A stretch of 34,988 nt of DNA from positions 1 through 34,988 of the forward strand of contig JADNRX010000537.1 of NCBI GenBank assembly GCA_015501595.1, read 5' to 3'. The notes below the pieces were generated by a model. That model did not search any database, was not told where the DNA came from, and saw nothing but the letters and a program-made list of their open reading frames with translations. Position numbers and translations under genes: made by a program. Of the stretch, positions 16,871 through 28,695 are shown piece by piece. Source of the DNA: Hymenopellis radicata. Taxonomy: Eukaryota; Basidiomycota; Agaricomycetes; Agaricales; Physalacriaceae. Position 1 is the first letter of the stretch, and every line of letters starts with the position of its first letter.

Positions 16871-19510
16871 TTGAAGCAGACGCTAGCGGCACGACGTGAT
16901 GGCAAGAGGAGGAACGCGTCGATCGGATTTATCCCAATCGGGCCACTTCACGCTTTGCTTCCTCCCACGACGTCCTCCATCTTCAAACCTGGTTCTTTTC
17001 CGACACGACGCGTTGGCGCCTTCGGCGCCACAAGAATCAGCAACGACTCGAGTTCTCTCAAATTCAGACGCGATGCACGGATCCTTGGGGATTAGAGCAG
17101 CGTGGACGGCCTCGCCGGCCAGGCTTGGATCTCAGGCGAAAAGTGCGTTTGTCTCGTCATTTTTCTAAGTCTTTTTGGGGCTTATTATGATCTTAGATTC
17201 GCTCGCATTACGTCCATTGAATGCATGAGTTCTCTCTTTTCGGCGCTGTTGATTTCACGATGATTGAAGAAGCCAGCACCTTCAGACTCGCGGCGGTGGC
17301 TTCGCCACCGCCATTCTACGACGGTCAACAACCTGTTGCCATGGATACGAAGTGTTGATGCTAGGGCACCGTCGTTGTCCTCGCCGGACCGGCTTTTGGT
17401 CCAGGTGAAAAGGTGTGTCTTTCAGTTCATTTTGATCTACTGTTTCTGATTCGTTTTCATTAGATCTGATATATTCAGCTATCAAACACGGTATGTTCTG
17501 GCTCTCTATTGTCATATTCCCCATCTTATAACCTTCCTTAGACGGCGGCGCGAGGCGGCTTCGCCGCCTCCTTCAAAGAATTCATCCGCCCCAGAACTGC
17601 ACGACATCTGGGGAGAACGCTGACTTGGGAAAACTACGGCGTGAATTGGCCTCGCCGGCCAGGCTTTTTTTCGGGAAAACGGTGGGAAGGTTTTGTTTAA
17701 ATTTCACCTTTACTTCTGACCTGTTTTTCTTAGTTCCTCCGCTTATTACCGTGAAATTTTCGCAGGAGTCGATTCCTACGGGAAAATGCTCCGCTGATGG
17801 CGATCTGGATCTGGTAGACTTCGATTTATGGACGAATTGGGACGTGTGGGCGGTGCAGTTGTTCACGTACGTTATCTTTTTCTCAATTTTGCGCTGAATT
17901 GTATCCCAGGGCCACGATGTCATCCGACGCAGTAAGCAGCTGCGCTTCCGCGCCGCGTTCTGCCGCACGCATTTCACCGCTGAGCTAACGACTTCCTTCC
18001 GACCATTCACGCCACACTTCGACATTCGTCTCAGCCGCCTGGGTGCTGCTACCATCTGTTGTCGCTGTTAGGAATGCCTTATTGCCCATATCGCAATTGA
18101 ACTCCACCAGTATCAACCACGCCCCGTTAAACCTTCGTATCTGTCCGGAACCCGTCACGGACTACGCTCATCTCGAGCCTTCGGTAATGCTGGGCTCTGA
18201 TCCCTATTTAGATCTCATGACTTCGGATTTATGGACGCTTTGGACGCTTGGTTACCAATTCCTCTTTGGTACGTGATTCTGCTCGTCTTCGATTCGATCC
18301 TTAATTCATTACGCTAGTACCTGATATCAAGTGAACGCGTGAGCAGCGGCGCTACGCCGCTGCGCTCTGCTCGAGCTTCTCACTGCTAACAAGGACCGTC
18401 TTCACGAAGGACGCCACCCTTCAATCTCGCTCGCGCACGCCCTGTATTCCCGCACCCACGTCGACGCCCATCCATCTCATCACTCGAACGTGCCTATTCC
18501 CTCCCGAACTGCTCCAGACCGTCAGAACCTTCCATTCAAACATGGACCTTAGGCTACCCACGCGTATTCGGGTCTCTGAGCCGCTGATTGCGATCCGACT
18601 CATAGGGTCGCCTTTATGGACGCATTAGGACGTCTTGGTGACGAACTTAGCGAGTACATTACCTTGTTCTGTTGCCTTTTTTGTTGCTAAATTTGTTGAA
18701 CCAGGACCTGGACACCCGTTATACCGTAGGAAGTAGAGGCGCAACCGCCCTACCCTCACTACCGTTCCTGTGTTCGTGTGCGGGCTTCGCACTGCCTGGA
18801 ATATTGGCATCGTCTGGATTTCACGCCACACTTCAACTGGAATTTCGCCCGACATAGGCGCTGGAGCTCAGGGATCTATCTCGCCTTCTACCGTACTTGC
18901 TCCAGACCCTCCTCGTCCTCTTCTCTTCCCAATACCGGCTCCACAGCTCAAACCCCTGCCGATTCCAACACGGTCCAAACCCTCGCGCCCATGGCCAGTC
19001 TTCAGCTGCTAAACGATTAGCCGCTGATGGGGCGATTCAGATCTCACGGGGTTCGGGTCTATGGACGCATTTGGACGTCCTGGTGACGAATTCGTCTTGG
19101 TACGTTATGCGTGTCTACCACGCTTTCTGGACTAATACCTTATTGCAGTGCCTGAATTATCGTATCTTTGCAGTGAGCAGAAGCGCTACCGCCGCTGCGC
19201 TCACGTTGCTCGCTGATCCACTGCGGTGCTAACAATGTATCTCTCGAATGAACTCGATGCCAACATTTCAACTCCGTCTTACACTTGGGAAGCATAGCGG
19301 CGGTCGAGCAGAAGCATGGCGACATTCTGGACTCTTCGTGTAGTCGTCAACGACGAAACGTGCTCAGTCGGACATCTGTTCAATTTCGGGTGTAATATGG
19401 TATGTGCCTCTAAATTGTTTTCATCATTCCACGGTACTAATACAATTAAAGCTCATGTTGACAGCGACGCGGCGCTGTCTTTTTATGTTGCGTTGGTGCC
19501 GTTACCTTGA
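16871..19510 (+). CDS. Modular repeat gene F, unit 1 copy (several frame breaks)
   Basis: This is the same modular gene as 29211-31896, where the structure is clearer. Module marks (TTATGGACG words) lie near 17826, 18230, 18613 and 19060, followed by short plus-strand introns such as 17867-17909 and 18269-18316. Relative to the other copy it has lost single bases in many homopolymers (for example TCATGACTTC against TCATGGACTTC), so most module frames are broken here. The terminal exons end at TGA 19508-19510, preceded by an in-frame TAA where unit 0 (60-253) has a His codon. It may be a pseudogene or a poor consensus. The start at 16871 is only the first ATG after gene E. Confidence 0.35.
17014..17030. 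repeat. Perfect palindrome TGGCGCC-TTC-GGCGCCA
   Basis: A 7-bp stem has a TTC loop; as RNA it reads C-UUCG-G, the very stable tetraloop type. It is kept in unit 2 near 29354. Confidence 0.6.
17292..17312. repeat. Perfect palindrome, 9-bp stem with TTC loop
   Basis: GGCGGTGGC and GCCACCGCC flank TTC. It lies about 278 bp after the previous hairpin and is kept in unit 2. Confidence 0.6.
17552..17570. repeat. Perfect palindrome, 8-bp stem with TTC loop
   Basis: GAGGCGGC and GCCGCCTC flank TTC. It lies about 260 bp after the previous hairpin, at the start of the next exon block. Confidence 0.6.
18343..18363. repeat. Perfect palindrome, 9-bp stem with CTA loop
   Basis: GCAGCGGCG and CGCCGCTGC flank CTA, inside the SSGATAAAL-coding segment of a gene F module. 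A related hairpin with outer arms GTGAGC and GCTCAC occurs near 19173. Confidence 0.55.
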
Positions 19511-19705
19511 ACGCAATAGACACGAATGGACCAACCGACATGGTAGGGCGCCTTCACGAGTGGAGAGTCGTATTGGCGGCGTTTAGTTTAGTGGAATATG
19601 CGTAGCTTGTTGTAGATACATACCAATGAAACCTGCACTCCCCACCTTCTTATGTTCGAACCAGACGGTACTTACCCAAATTCCTTATTGTAGTATTACG
19701 ACGTG

Positions 19706-20798
19706 TTATTCCATATACTCAGAAATGCGTATATCGAGAATTGCACTCTGTTTAAGCTCACTAAGACCACCAAAAACACCTCCTAGAGTATAGTAGAGGA
19801 TACTACTAAAACATGGTAGACACCCAAAGGTGGACATAAACACATACATGGAGATACTGGACCTCTCGACACTTACGGAGAAGTGAGTACGGTCGAAACA
19901 TCCAATTCCAACTTCTCGAAAGCTGCGTCCAGGGTGAGCTAGCAAACCAGTGCAAGTGATATAACGTACCTGGAATATGATGTCCGTCAGGTTGCCCTGT
20001 GGATTTCACGTATTCGCTGGTGGGAATTCACTCCGCTCTCTGAGCGGATAACCCAAGCCATGTCAACGTTCCAGGCGTCCAATCGGCTCGGAATTAGTGG
20101 TAGAACATCGTTTTTGAATGGTGCCATACGGGCAAGGTAACCCCAAGTGATCGGTATCACTTGAACTCGAACCACCACATGTCCGAGTTCAAAGTGGTTA
20201 CACCAACTCACCTCTGTGCATTCCCGCTCTCTCGCGCCTCTCACTCGCCTGAATTTACCTGGAGACTCTCGCGAGCATTGCGTAACACGGATTCCGATGG
20301 TCGTGGAGGCGGAGAACGCGCTCTGAGGACGAGTTATCGCGTCAGAGGCTCTGGGATGCGTCTAGGACCCTGCCAGATCAATGACACGAGGATTTCTAGA
20401 CCCTGTGACGTCTCCGGGGCCTCTAGAATCTTATCTGGCCGACCTCGGATGTGGGGAAATGACGCGGCAGGACCTCTTCCTCCTCCGTCCCTCCGACACT
20501 TTTGGATAAATGTCGTTTCCCGCTTCTTTCTATTCAATTTCATGACTGGTTTAGGTGTATTTACCCTGAATATACTTTCTGTCCGCCTCTGAACCAATTG
20601 AATTCGACGTTAACGTCCGATTCGCGCTGCGTACCAAAATGCAGAAAAGGTTTCGTACCTTTTCCGTGTTTCGACGGCCTTGATTGCAAGCTGACTCATA
20701 TGACACCCCATCAGAACGTAAACGGCGACTTGCTCCGCGCCCAGAGCAGCGCAATTAGCAACGCGAAGCGTTGCGCTTGTTAGGGTGAAAAAACCATT
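19706..20798 (-). CDS. Unrecognised minus-strand gene A, unit 2
   Basis: Exons 20659-20798 (reads GFFTLTSATLRVANCAALGA), 19970-19996 (GNLTDIIFQ), 19877-19938 (LTLDAAFEKLELDVSTVLTS) and 19706-19805 keep the same splice sites as in unit 1. The last exon is the best of the three copies: SILYYTLGGVFGGLSELKQS, then ILDIRISEYME and stop. In unit 3 one T fewer shifts this frame. The stop at 19706 lies about 195 bp beyond the gene F stop at 19510, so the two genes are tail to tail. An upstream open stretch (20812-21099) reads EMHRGEFAVLQNKVPTAK and may be an earlier exon. Confidence 0.42.
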
Positions 20799-20935
20799 CT
20801 GTAAGTTTTCACTACCCCGAGTCCAGACGCCGCTGGCTGACTCCCATCAGATTCTCAGGGGCAGACCCTGCACCTAATTCCTGCATTTTGGCCGTTGGAA
20901 CCTTGTTTTGAAGAACGGCAAACTCGCCACGGTGC

Positions 20936-23080
20936 ATTTCCGATGAGCAGGTAAGTTCTATTTGGTTTGGGTTCACCACTTGTCCTGATGTTTTCTTCAT
21001 CTCAGATTTTAATTCTTTTCTTGCTTGAACCGCCGCTGTCTTTGCCCTGTAGTCTTCAGGGCGGCGACACGTCTCTAAGCGAAATGTGTGGCGGCCCAAT
21101 ATGCGCCTGAATCTTCACAGATCTGGCCCCATCAAATGTCCGTGTGTCACGGCGCCCGATCAACGGCTTTGATATCCATCTTATTGCATGTACGTATCTA
21201 TGGCGAAGGCGTTAAAAGGCGAGAGATTTCACTGAGAATCATCATTCCACCTTCCCTTCCTTCCTTTTCCCTCTGCATACCTTTCCTGTCTCGGTTTGTC
21301 TTATTCTTTCATTCCATGCTATTCTCATCATTCTACAGATGCTCTGCTCGCTGTTGACGACGTTCCGCTCATCGTGTGTGCCGGCGACAACGACGCGTTT
21401 AAAACGTGACAGGCTTATGTTTGTTGATGGCCACTCGGGTTTCTTCCTGCCATCATCGTCGACTGCCTTGCTGACTGCGAGCTTCCGCGAGCGCTTTCGC
21501 CCTCGGCATTCAGTGCTCTGGTTTATTTGTTTGTCTTGTCTTGTCGTCGACGAGCCCGCTGACGATTTTGCAGAAGATTTTGGTTGTGCACCGTTGACCG
21601 CGACGTGGAGGACGTTATCCCGCCTCTTATCCTTGGATATGGGCTATGAGCCGCTTCGTGCGTCGCTGTTGCTGCTTATCATAGTCATGCTCATTCCCCG
21701 CCCTTTTCTTAGACGTCGAGCACGCTCTCGGGGGGACCTTGCATGGTAAGCTCTCCTCTCTTCCTGTTACTACCCCCATTCATTCCCTTCGCCATAGGTA
21801 CCGCTCGCTCCCTTGAGCCCGGACGACTCATTCGGACGACTTTTCCACCAGTTCCATTCTAAAGTCCTACTAGTAGCACCAACGAACATCAATCTCTGGT
21901 ACGTGTAGCTTGTTGAAGGGGTCTTCACGCTCTTATTAACGACTCTGACAGACTCGGGAAATGTAACCTACGTCGTCGGCGTTGTTTGGGGACGTTGTCT
22001 TCGCGACGCGTCCCTTGTCCCATTTGGCTTCGCGCCGGTGGGACTAATGAGACGACGAAGACGCCGACCAAATCACGATGACCTCCCGACCACCAGTATA
22101 GCTTTGGGTATTCCCGCCATGTCCTTGAGTCTACGATTGGTCCTGGTTTCGTTCTCGCTGTTGATTTGGGTCCTGGTATGTCTATAGATTGCTTTCCTTG
22201 ACGACGATTTCGACATTAATTCGACTGTCACCCTTGGGCCATGATATGAGCTACTGGGTGCGTCATCATTTCCACCGGCTTTAAACACGCCTCGTTTATC
22301 ATCCTTTCGTCAGATGTCAAGTCGGCCGTCGGGGCCTGGCTGTGAGCTTGGACAGTAAGCTCTTCTGTCCGCCGTCCTTTGCACCATGCATTACCTTTGC
22401 TGTAGATACGTACCGCTGCGGCCTTGGGCTCGAGCCCGGACGACTTTTTCGAACAACTTTCCCCGCCACTACCACCCATCTTGCAACACCGCCGACGAGC
22501 ATGGAGACTATGGTATGCCCACGTCGCTCCTTCTTGCTTCGGACTGTTAATAACGACTCTTACAGACCTAGGAAATGTACCCGACGTCGCTGGCATTGTG
22601 TGGGACGTTGTCTTCGCGACGCGTCCCTTATCCCATTTGGCTTCGAGCCGGTAGGAGCAATCACCGTGCGGGCGTGAGCGGTGGGGAGGCGCTAATGTGG
22701 GCGCCGTACTCACCCCCATATGTGGGTGATTTCGATGACATGTACAACTTGTGCGCAGTATGAGCGGCACTGCTTGCACCGTTTGATTTTGGTGAGTACA
22801 TGCCCTCGGTGACTGACACCTCCCACATAGGATTCATCGGGCTTGCTATGCGAGTGTGTTGACTTGTGTATTTTGATTCCCTCGTTGACATGCGAGTACT
22901 ATTTACTAACCTCGTCCTGACTTGTCCGGTAAGTGTACTTTGCGGTTTCTTTACAATTCATCACTCACGCCGCCTTGTCCAGTACTTGAGCCAAGGTGTA
23001 GTTAGCGTAGCGGTGAGTGACTCTTCTGCGCTGGTCGTCGAAGACGTTGAAACTAACGAGGTTTTTGCAGAATATAATTG
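20936..23080 (+). CDS. Unrecognised intron-rich gene B, unit 2
   Basis: The intron series is the same as in unit 1, starting with the donor at 20951. The exon that begins with ATG at 21339 is open for about 130 codons, then is shifted by one extra base after the G-run near 21731 (GGGGGGACC, where unit 3 has GGGGGGCC). It lacks the 49 bp present at 3417-3465 in unit 1. Function is unknown. Confidence 0.38.
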
Positions 23081-23309
23081 AAAGTGGGGATACAATAGCG
23101 GGTCCGTAAGCGAGGCCAAAGTAAGGAAAGGACCATCGCGCGAAGGCGTATCCCGGAGGAGCACGTTAAGACGCACGCCAGCGCTAAGATCCACCCCAGA
23201 GGAGAACACGTGAATACGCGCCCCAGAGGACCATCTCCCGAAGACGACCAGCTCACGAGGACACACTTCTGAGGAACACCCGTGAAGACGTCCCCAGACC
23301 GCCGAGAGG

Positions 23310-23317
23310 TATAAATA
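23310..23317 (+). promoter_or_regulatory. TATA box (TATAAATA), small gene C of unit 2
   Basis: This is the same TATAAATA word as in unit 1, 60 bp upstream of the ATG at 23377. Confidence 0.55.
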
Positions 23318-23376
23318 CGCTCATATCGGTTGATTCAACGAATGACAGTTCATCATCGCTGCATTGAGATCTGTCG

Positions 23377-23529
23377 ATGGTGAGTGCATCCTGTGCTTGC
23401 TCCAAATGAAAGTAGACTCAATCATTATAGGGATTGTTCCGGGTACGGATGTTAACTATCGATGCGACCGCGGCTGAGACGTGTACGTTCGAACAAGAAC
23501 TCGAGGGCGCATGCGGGAGGGAGCTTTGA
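23377..23529 (+). pseudogene. Small gene C, unit 2, frameshifted
   Basis: The ATG (23377-23379), the 51-nt intron (23380-23430) and the start of exon 2 (GLFRVRMLTID) match unit 1. The G-run reads GGGAGGGAGC here against GGGGGGAGC in unit 1, adding one base, and the frame stops at 23527-23529 after ACGREL. Either this copy is broken or one of the two consensus sequences is wrong in a G-run. Confidence 0.4.
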
Positions 23530-23813
23530 AAACGAGTCGCGAGGGGAGACGGGCACCGATGAGGGAGAGGAGTTTGTGTCTGGTCATACACGTAGCCCAA
23601 CCATCAGTGCCAGCGTAGAGTGTCCATGAGTTCCGATTCGATTTTTATTAGTATTTATGCTTGATTCGCCCGTCTGCCTATCGTTATTTATTGGAAGTGG
23701 TGTTGTAATTGATTACTTTTCTCCAGTTTTGCTCTTCGTGCCTTGTGAGGTTTGCCTGAGATAGAAACGAGAGTTGAAAAATCGATACAATGTGGCGAGA
23801 GAAAGGTTCGGGC

Positions 23814-23830
23814 CCGACGTGACGCGTCGG
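23814..23830. promoter_or_regulatory. Inverted repeat CCGACG-N5-CGTCGG upstream of CAND1 copy B
   Basis: This 6-bp inverted repeat around TGACG lies 104 bp upstream of the ATG at 23935. It matches the unit 1 element at 4609-4625. It is probably part of the CAND1 promoter, inferred from position and conservation. Confidence 0.45.
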
Positions 23831-23859
23831 CTAAATTGATCACATGATGCATCTTGGCT

Positions 23860-23869
23860 CCCTCTCGAC
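23860..23869 (+). other. Empty insertion site of the 3.43-kb element dimer
   Basis: A single CCCTCTCGAC is followed directly by CACGACCTC. It matches both flanks of the insertion in unit 1 and shows that the insertion is absent here. It lies 66 bp upstream of the CAND1 ATG. Confidence 0.85.
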
Positions 23870-23934
23870 CACGACCTCCAGCGTTGGTTGTTTTGGCGGA
23901 TTTCTCCTTCATTTCCCCCAGACATTTGACGAAA

Positions 23935-26875
23935 ATGACGAAGACGTACCTCATGAACAGCCTTATCGAAAAGGTGGGCGTCTTGCGCTTCGAATTGGAC
24001 CGGAATTAATTGTTTTACAGATGCAGTCGCCAGACCAGGATTTCCGGTGCGTTCTCAAAGGGAATACGGCTTAAATTGCTGATTTTGTACAGATTCATGG
24101 GTCTGAACGATCTGATGAATGAAATCAAGCAAGATCCTGGGTGCTACACGGGCGACGAGGCGTCTGAAACGAAGGTGCTTAACCAGGTCCTTTCCTTGGT
24201 GGAAGACAAAATATCCGAGGTGAAGAATCAGGCTGTGAAATGGTGCGTGTTTGGGATGTAGCCGTGCTTTGCTCACCAGGCTGCAGTCTAGGGCAGCTAA
24301 TCAAGATCATCCGGGAGCCACTGATGGAATCTGTCGTGGACAAGCTTATCGAGTTTTCTGGTGGAAAGGACGACGAGCTGCGTGATATTTCTGCGCTAGG
24401 TGCGTAGTTGAATAGCGACGAACGGCTGTTATTGACGAACATTGCAGCGTTGAAAACGATCACTGCAGAGCTGCCCTCTGATGGCACTGGCAGGATTGCG
24501 CAATCTGCGTGTTACAAGTTGACGCCAAAACTATTAGGACAGATCCAGAATGTATGTGATTAAACTTGCAGCCTGTGCCGTCTAACAGATTTTACAGACC
24601 AGCACGCCACCAGAAGCGCTCGTTGAGACACTGTCGATACTGTCCATCCTCATCGTCCGCTTTCCTACCCACTTGGCCACAGCAACAACAGACTCTCAGC
24701 CTCTCAAAATACTCGCGCCGCTCCTATCCCATCCCCGCCCTGTCGTTCGCAAACGCGCGATCGTGACCATCTCCCAATTCATACCCATCTCCCAGTCCCA
24801 GCTGTTCACGGAGCTCCTGCAGACCAGCGTCTACCCCAATCTCGCAGCAGGGGCCAACCTCGACAAGCAGCGCACGACTGTCCAGCTGATCGCCGCCGTG
24901 GCCAGGCATTCTCCATCCCAGATCGCGCCCGTTCTAGGCGATGTCGTCAGTGGCATCCTAAAAGCGGTCCAGAGGGACGACGACGATCTGCGCGAGGGCT
25001 GTCTTCAGGCTCTGGAAGCCATCGTACTGCGGTGCCCAGGCGAAGCCGCGCCCTATCTGTCCTCGTGCATTCAGGTTGGCACCCAATATATCAAGTATGA
25101 TCCCAACTATGCCGTCGACGACGACGAGGATGAGGAGATGGCCGATGCGGAAGAGGAAGAGGAAGATGGGGATGCCGAGGACGAGTATGTGCACCACTAC
25201 CCATTTTTGAACTTTCACTCATTTGCTTTAGGTATTCTGACGATGAGGACATGTCCTACAAGACGCGTCGTTCGGCGACAAAGTTACTCTCAGCTCTCAT
25301 CACTACGCGTCCCGAATTACTCAACGCAATCTACAAGGATGTCTCCCCCGTCCTCATTTCCCGCTTCGGTGACCGAGAAGTTACGGTTAAACTAGAAATA
25401 TGGGCTACATATGGCCTGTTACTAAACCAAACTTCCGTATACGGTGGTATGGCTCTTAGCAAGGACGACGTTACGCGCGGAAAGAGGAAACGCGACGCGG
25501 AGGCCATGGACTCCGGAGAGGGGCCGTACGCTCTTCTCAAGGCGCAAGTTCCTTCGCTTTCAAAGGCACTTTTGAATCAAATCAAGTCTCCTAAAGCCCC
25601 TGCCGCGACGCTACAAGCGGGGTTCGGTCTTTTACACTCCCTCCTCGATGTCCTCCCGGGCTGCTTGTCCAGCCAAGCCACTGTCATCATCTCAACCTCT
25701 AAATCTGTTCTGTCGCACTCTCTGTCCACGTCGACAGCCACCCTCCATTTGACATGCCTCTCCTTCTTGACAGCCTTCTTCGGCACCCACACTCCCACCG
25801 CGTACTCGAGTTCACTTCCCACCATTACTCCCATCCTTCTCAAGCTCGTCGTGGACAAGCACCCCCGTGTCGCTGCAGAATCCTTCCGAGTCTTCTCCGC
25901 CCTTCTCAGTGCTCTCAAGCCTGTCAAGGGTGAAAACTGGCCCGAGCCCCTGTATTACGCGGCTGTAGAGCGTTTATCCAATCACGATACAGATGCCGAC
26001 GTGCGGTCGTGTGCTGAAGAGTGCATTGCGAATCTCTGGATTTGTGCGACCGATGTCGTCCAAGCCAAGGACAAGAGGGAGTGGGAGGCTATCTGCAGGG
26101 CGACTGGCAAGACCGAGGGCGCTGTTCGTGTGATTATGAAGGTGGCAGCGGAAGTGTCTGTTGGCGATACCTGGGTCAATGGCTGTCTCGAATATCTCAT
26201 TGGCTTGTTGAGGAAAAGTGGACGGGCGGGCAAACCTGAAATCTTCAATGCGATTGATGTTTTATTGAAAAGGTACGTGTTCGTCTTTCCTTTGCTTTCT
26301 TTGTCTAAAGATGGTCATATTAGCTATACGGAAGGGATACCGCCGGCCGTGGCGCCTACGCTTATCGACCAAATCAAAGTGTATATCTCCACTACGGATA
26401 TTTCGTTGCTTTCCCAGGCATTGAATGTTTTGGCGATTCTTCTTCAGGTTACCCCGTCAACGTCGTTCCCAGAGATTGAAAAGACGTTGCTTGGAAACAT
26501 ATACACGATCTCACATTCTGTTTTGGTGTCGGGTGCTGCTCTCGACTCGCTGCTCAACTTTTACGCTTCGCTCGTGCAGGCGGATAACCAGATTGCCACG
26601 CACGTCGTGCCGAGCCTCGTGCTCAACGTGGAGAAGGCGCCCAAAGCGGAAGCGAGCCCCGCGAACGTCGCGCGATGTGTGGCGCAGGTGGTCAAGAGTC
26701 AGAATGGCATCGCAGCCGGTGTCATCGCTGAATACGCTAAGTCAACGTGGGTGCATTCTTCATATTCATATTGTGATACTGGCTATTTTCAAGACGACGC
26801 CTTTGGGCGATGTCGTGTGCCCTCTTCCTCCGTTCCCGCTATATGCTGCATCCTCGAGTCTATTCCCTCTGTTGA
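23935..26875 (+). CDS. CAND1: CAND1/TIP120-like protein, C-terminally truncated, copy B
   Basis: Exons are 23935-23973, 24021-24046, 24093-24242, 24287-24399, 24448-24551, 24598-25184, 25232-26272 and 26324-26746, an exact +12337 shift from copy A with no indels. Protein marks are the same: MTKTYLMNSLIEK, FRFMGLNDLMNEI, an acidic insert, and DDEDMSYKTRRSATKLL, followed by HEAT repeats to EYAKST. Copies A and B differ at several sites upstream of and within intron 1, but almost not at all from exon 4 onward. The C-terminal third with the TIP120 domain is missing. In CAND1 both ends of the solenoid grip the cullin, so this form would at best hold one contact. Its upstream region is intact, so it is the copy more likely to be transcribed. 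Confidence 0.9.
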
Positions 26876-28072
26876 GGGTCTAGGAGAGTCTGCTGCAATT
26901 TGCGTGGGATGGAGGGTGAGCGGGTGGGTGCTTCTTCGGGTGATTTGCAGGTGGCTCTTCGTGGGGCGGGGGTGTGTCATGTCTTCTTCGAGTGCTTCTG
27001 AGGAGTGTCGTGTCACGTCTTCGCGGGTAGCTCTTCTTCGGTGGGGAGTTCTTGGTCAAATAAATGTATTTTCTAGCTACAACACGGCAAGTACGGCGAG
27101 TATTTACTACAAATGTCTAAGCGAGAGAGAAGTCTACTGATTACACAGGCACGACTCGCTAAAGAGCACTTTTTAGCTCGTAGATCGTACTGTCAAGGTG
27201 CCCTGCTAAGGTGTTTGGGGTTCTCGGGCGAGATTCAAACCGCGAGCGCTCCGTTACCCAGGGCAGGGGCTGGCGAGTACAGCGTTCGAGTCTCTCGCAG
27301 CTACAATTTTAAAAAAAGGAGTCTCGGGTGCTGATTGCGCTACTCCAAGGAGGGCGGGCAGGAAACCAAGCTAAACATCACCTGCGCGCAAGGTCGGTTT
27401 TGGGTAGGGTCAACCCCATTAAGCCACACGGGCCCCAACATCCCATTCCTGGCTCGCGCAGTCCCCGTCATGGGCAGTGCGAGAATCACATCTGAGACTC
27501 GCACTGTGGTGTTTGCCCCAGCACACACGGACAAACTAAAGAGGTATGTTAGCCGAATGCATGCGAGTCACTGTTACGCACCGTGCTGCCGGAAGAGTCG
27601 TAGCACTTAAGCTTGCGAGTCGAGGCAGGAGAGAGGATACGCGGAAAGTAATCAGCACGAGAGGACGAGTCGGTACCTAGAGTATCAACGAGTCAGACAA
27701 TGATGAAAGTAGAAGACACGATACACTTACTTGAGTTAGTGGATGAGTAACTAGACAATAAACCAGTCAGTCGATGATGAGAGTAACACAGAGTCCAACA
27801 CCAACGGCGACGCCGATGACAAGAGGACAATCCGAGGGGGCATAGTGACAGCATAATGGCGTGAAGGAAAGGAAGGTACTGATTTCAACAGGAATCCGAC
27901 TGGACTTTATACCTCTTGAGAATTAGGGTTTGATATATGAGGAGCCCATCTGGGCCCGACGTGACTCATGCACAGTTATGAGCGCATCAGAACTTGATGC
28001 TGCGAAAGTACTGTTCTGTGTGGCGCCCTCACGAACTCATGCTCCCGTGGTTTCGTTCGACGCGGACTGTGT
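26876..28072. other. Region downstream of CAND1 copy B, no convincing gene
   Basis: This is the second copy of the stretch described at 14539-15733. It differs by one extra G near 26967 and one near 27839. The first lets the unspliced CAND1 frame run on to 27140, which I regard as chance read-through. Confidence 0.5.
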
Positions 28073-28557
28073 TCAGCATTCGAAAGAGATACATCTCATA
28101 GTACTACCTATGACATGAATCTGTATAGCACCAGAATAAGAAAGAGGTATTAGCCGCATAGCCCGGGAACTACCAGGGCAGTCTTAGTAAATGATGCAAC
28201 GAATATTGGGTTATGACGGCACGTACATATCTCACCACTGTGTATACAGACAAACTTGAGTCTTGACTTCCTTCTATACAACTGCAGATCAGAGTGAATA
28301 CGAATATATATCCAGCCAGGATTTACCTCCCGTTGAGTGCGCCACGAAAGGATTTCAAGACGGGGACCTGAATCAAGTCTAGTCTTGTCAAGGTAACGAT
28401 CGGGCGCCCAAAGAAGTCTTACACACGGAAATATTCCTCCGGCGGGGACCTGAATTCGTTCTCTGCGCAACGGTCAGTTTGGATTCCTCATTCTGACTCT
28501 CCCACTTACCGTCACGTTCACCGCAAAGTGTCGCGGTAAGCTCGTTCTACGCTCCAT
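28073..28557 (-). CDS. Unrecognised five-exon gene D, unit 2
   Basis: Exons are 28510-28557, 28425-28449, 28327-28367, 28236-28273 and 28073-28169, a +12339 shift of the unit 1 gene. All splice sites and the 82-residue frame are unchanged, from MERRTSLPRHFAVNVT to CISFEC. Because this stretch is nearly identical between units, its integrity is weak evidence of selection. Confidence 0.38.
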
Positions 28558-28664
28558 CCCGCTCGTGTGCTGACGTTTTGTTGTGTCAGCGTGTTTTCAC
28601 CTACAAGCTGAATGCCTTCATCGTTGGTACGCTTTCCGTCGTGTGCTAGTTCCCATAACTCAAG

Positions 28665-28673
28665 TTTTATATA
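28665..28673 (-). promoter_or_regulatory. TATA box (TATATAAAA, minus strand) for gene D, unit 2
   Basis: This is the same minus-strand word as at 16327-16335, about 110 bp upstream of the ATG at 28557. Confidence 0.45.
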
Positions 28674-28695
28674 GCCTTCACAGACGGTGACGAGG

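Larger units (their letters stand above)
1..19259 (+). repeat. Tandem segmental duplication, unit 1 (with 6.86-kb insertion)
   Basis: Position 120 of this unit aligns with 19379 in unit 2 and 31764 in unit 3. The step from unit 2 to unit 3 is 12385 bp. The step from unit 1 to unit 2 is 19259 bp, and the excess equals two copies of a 3.43-kb element. Gene order is the same in every unit. The ends given are set by the window start, because a tandem array has no unique phase. Similarity is patchy: roughly 1-1690 is clearly diverged from the other units, while about 1690-4440 and 11900-16800 are almost identical apart from short indels. Confidence 0.93.
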
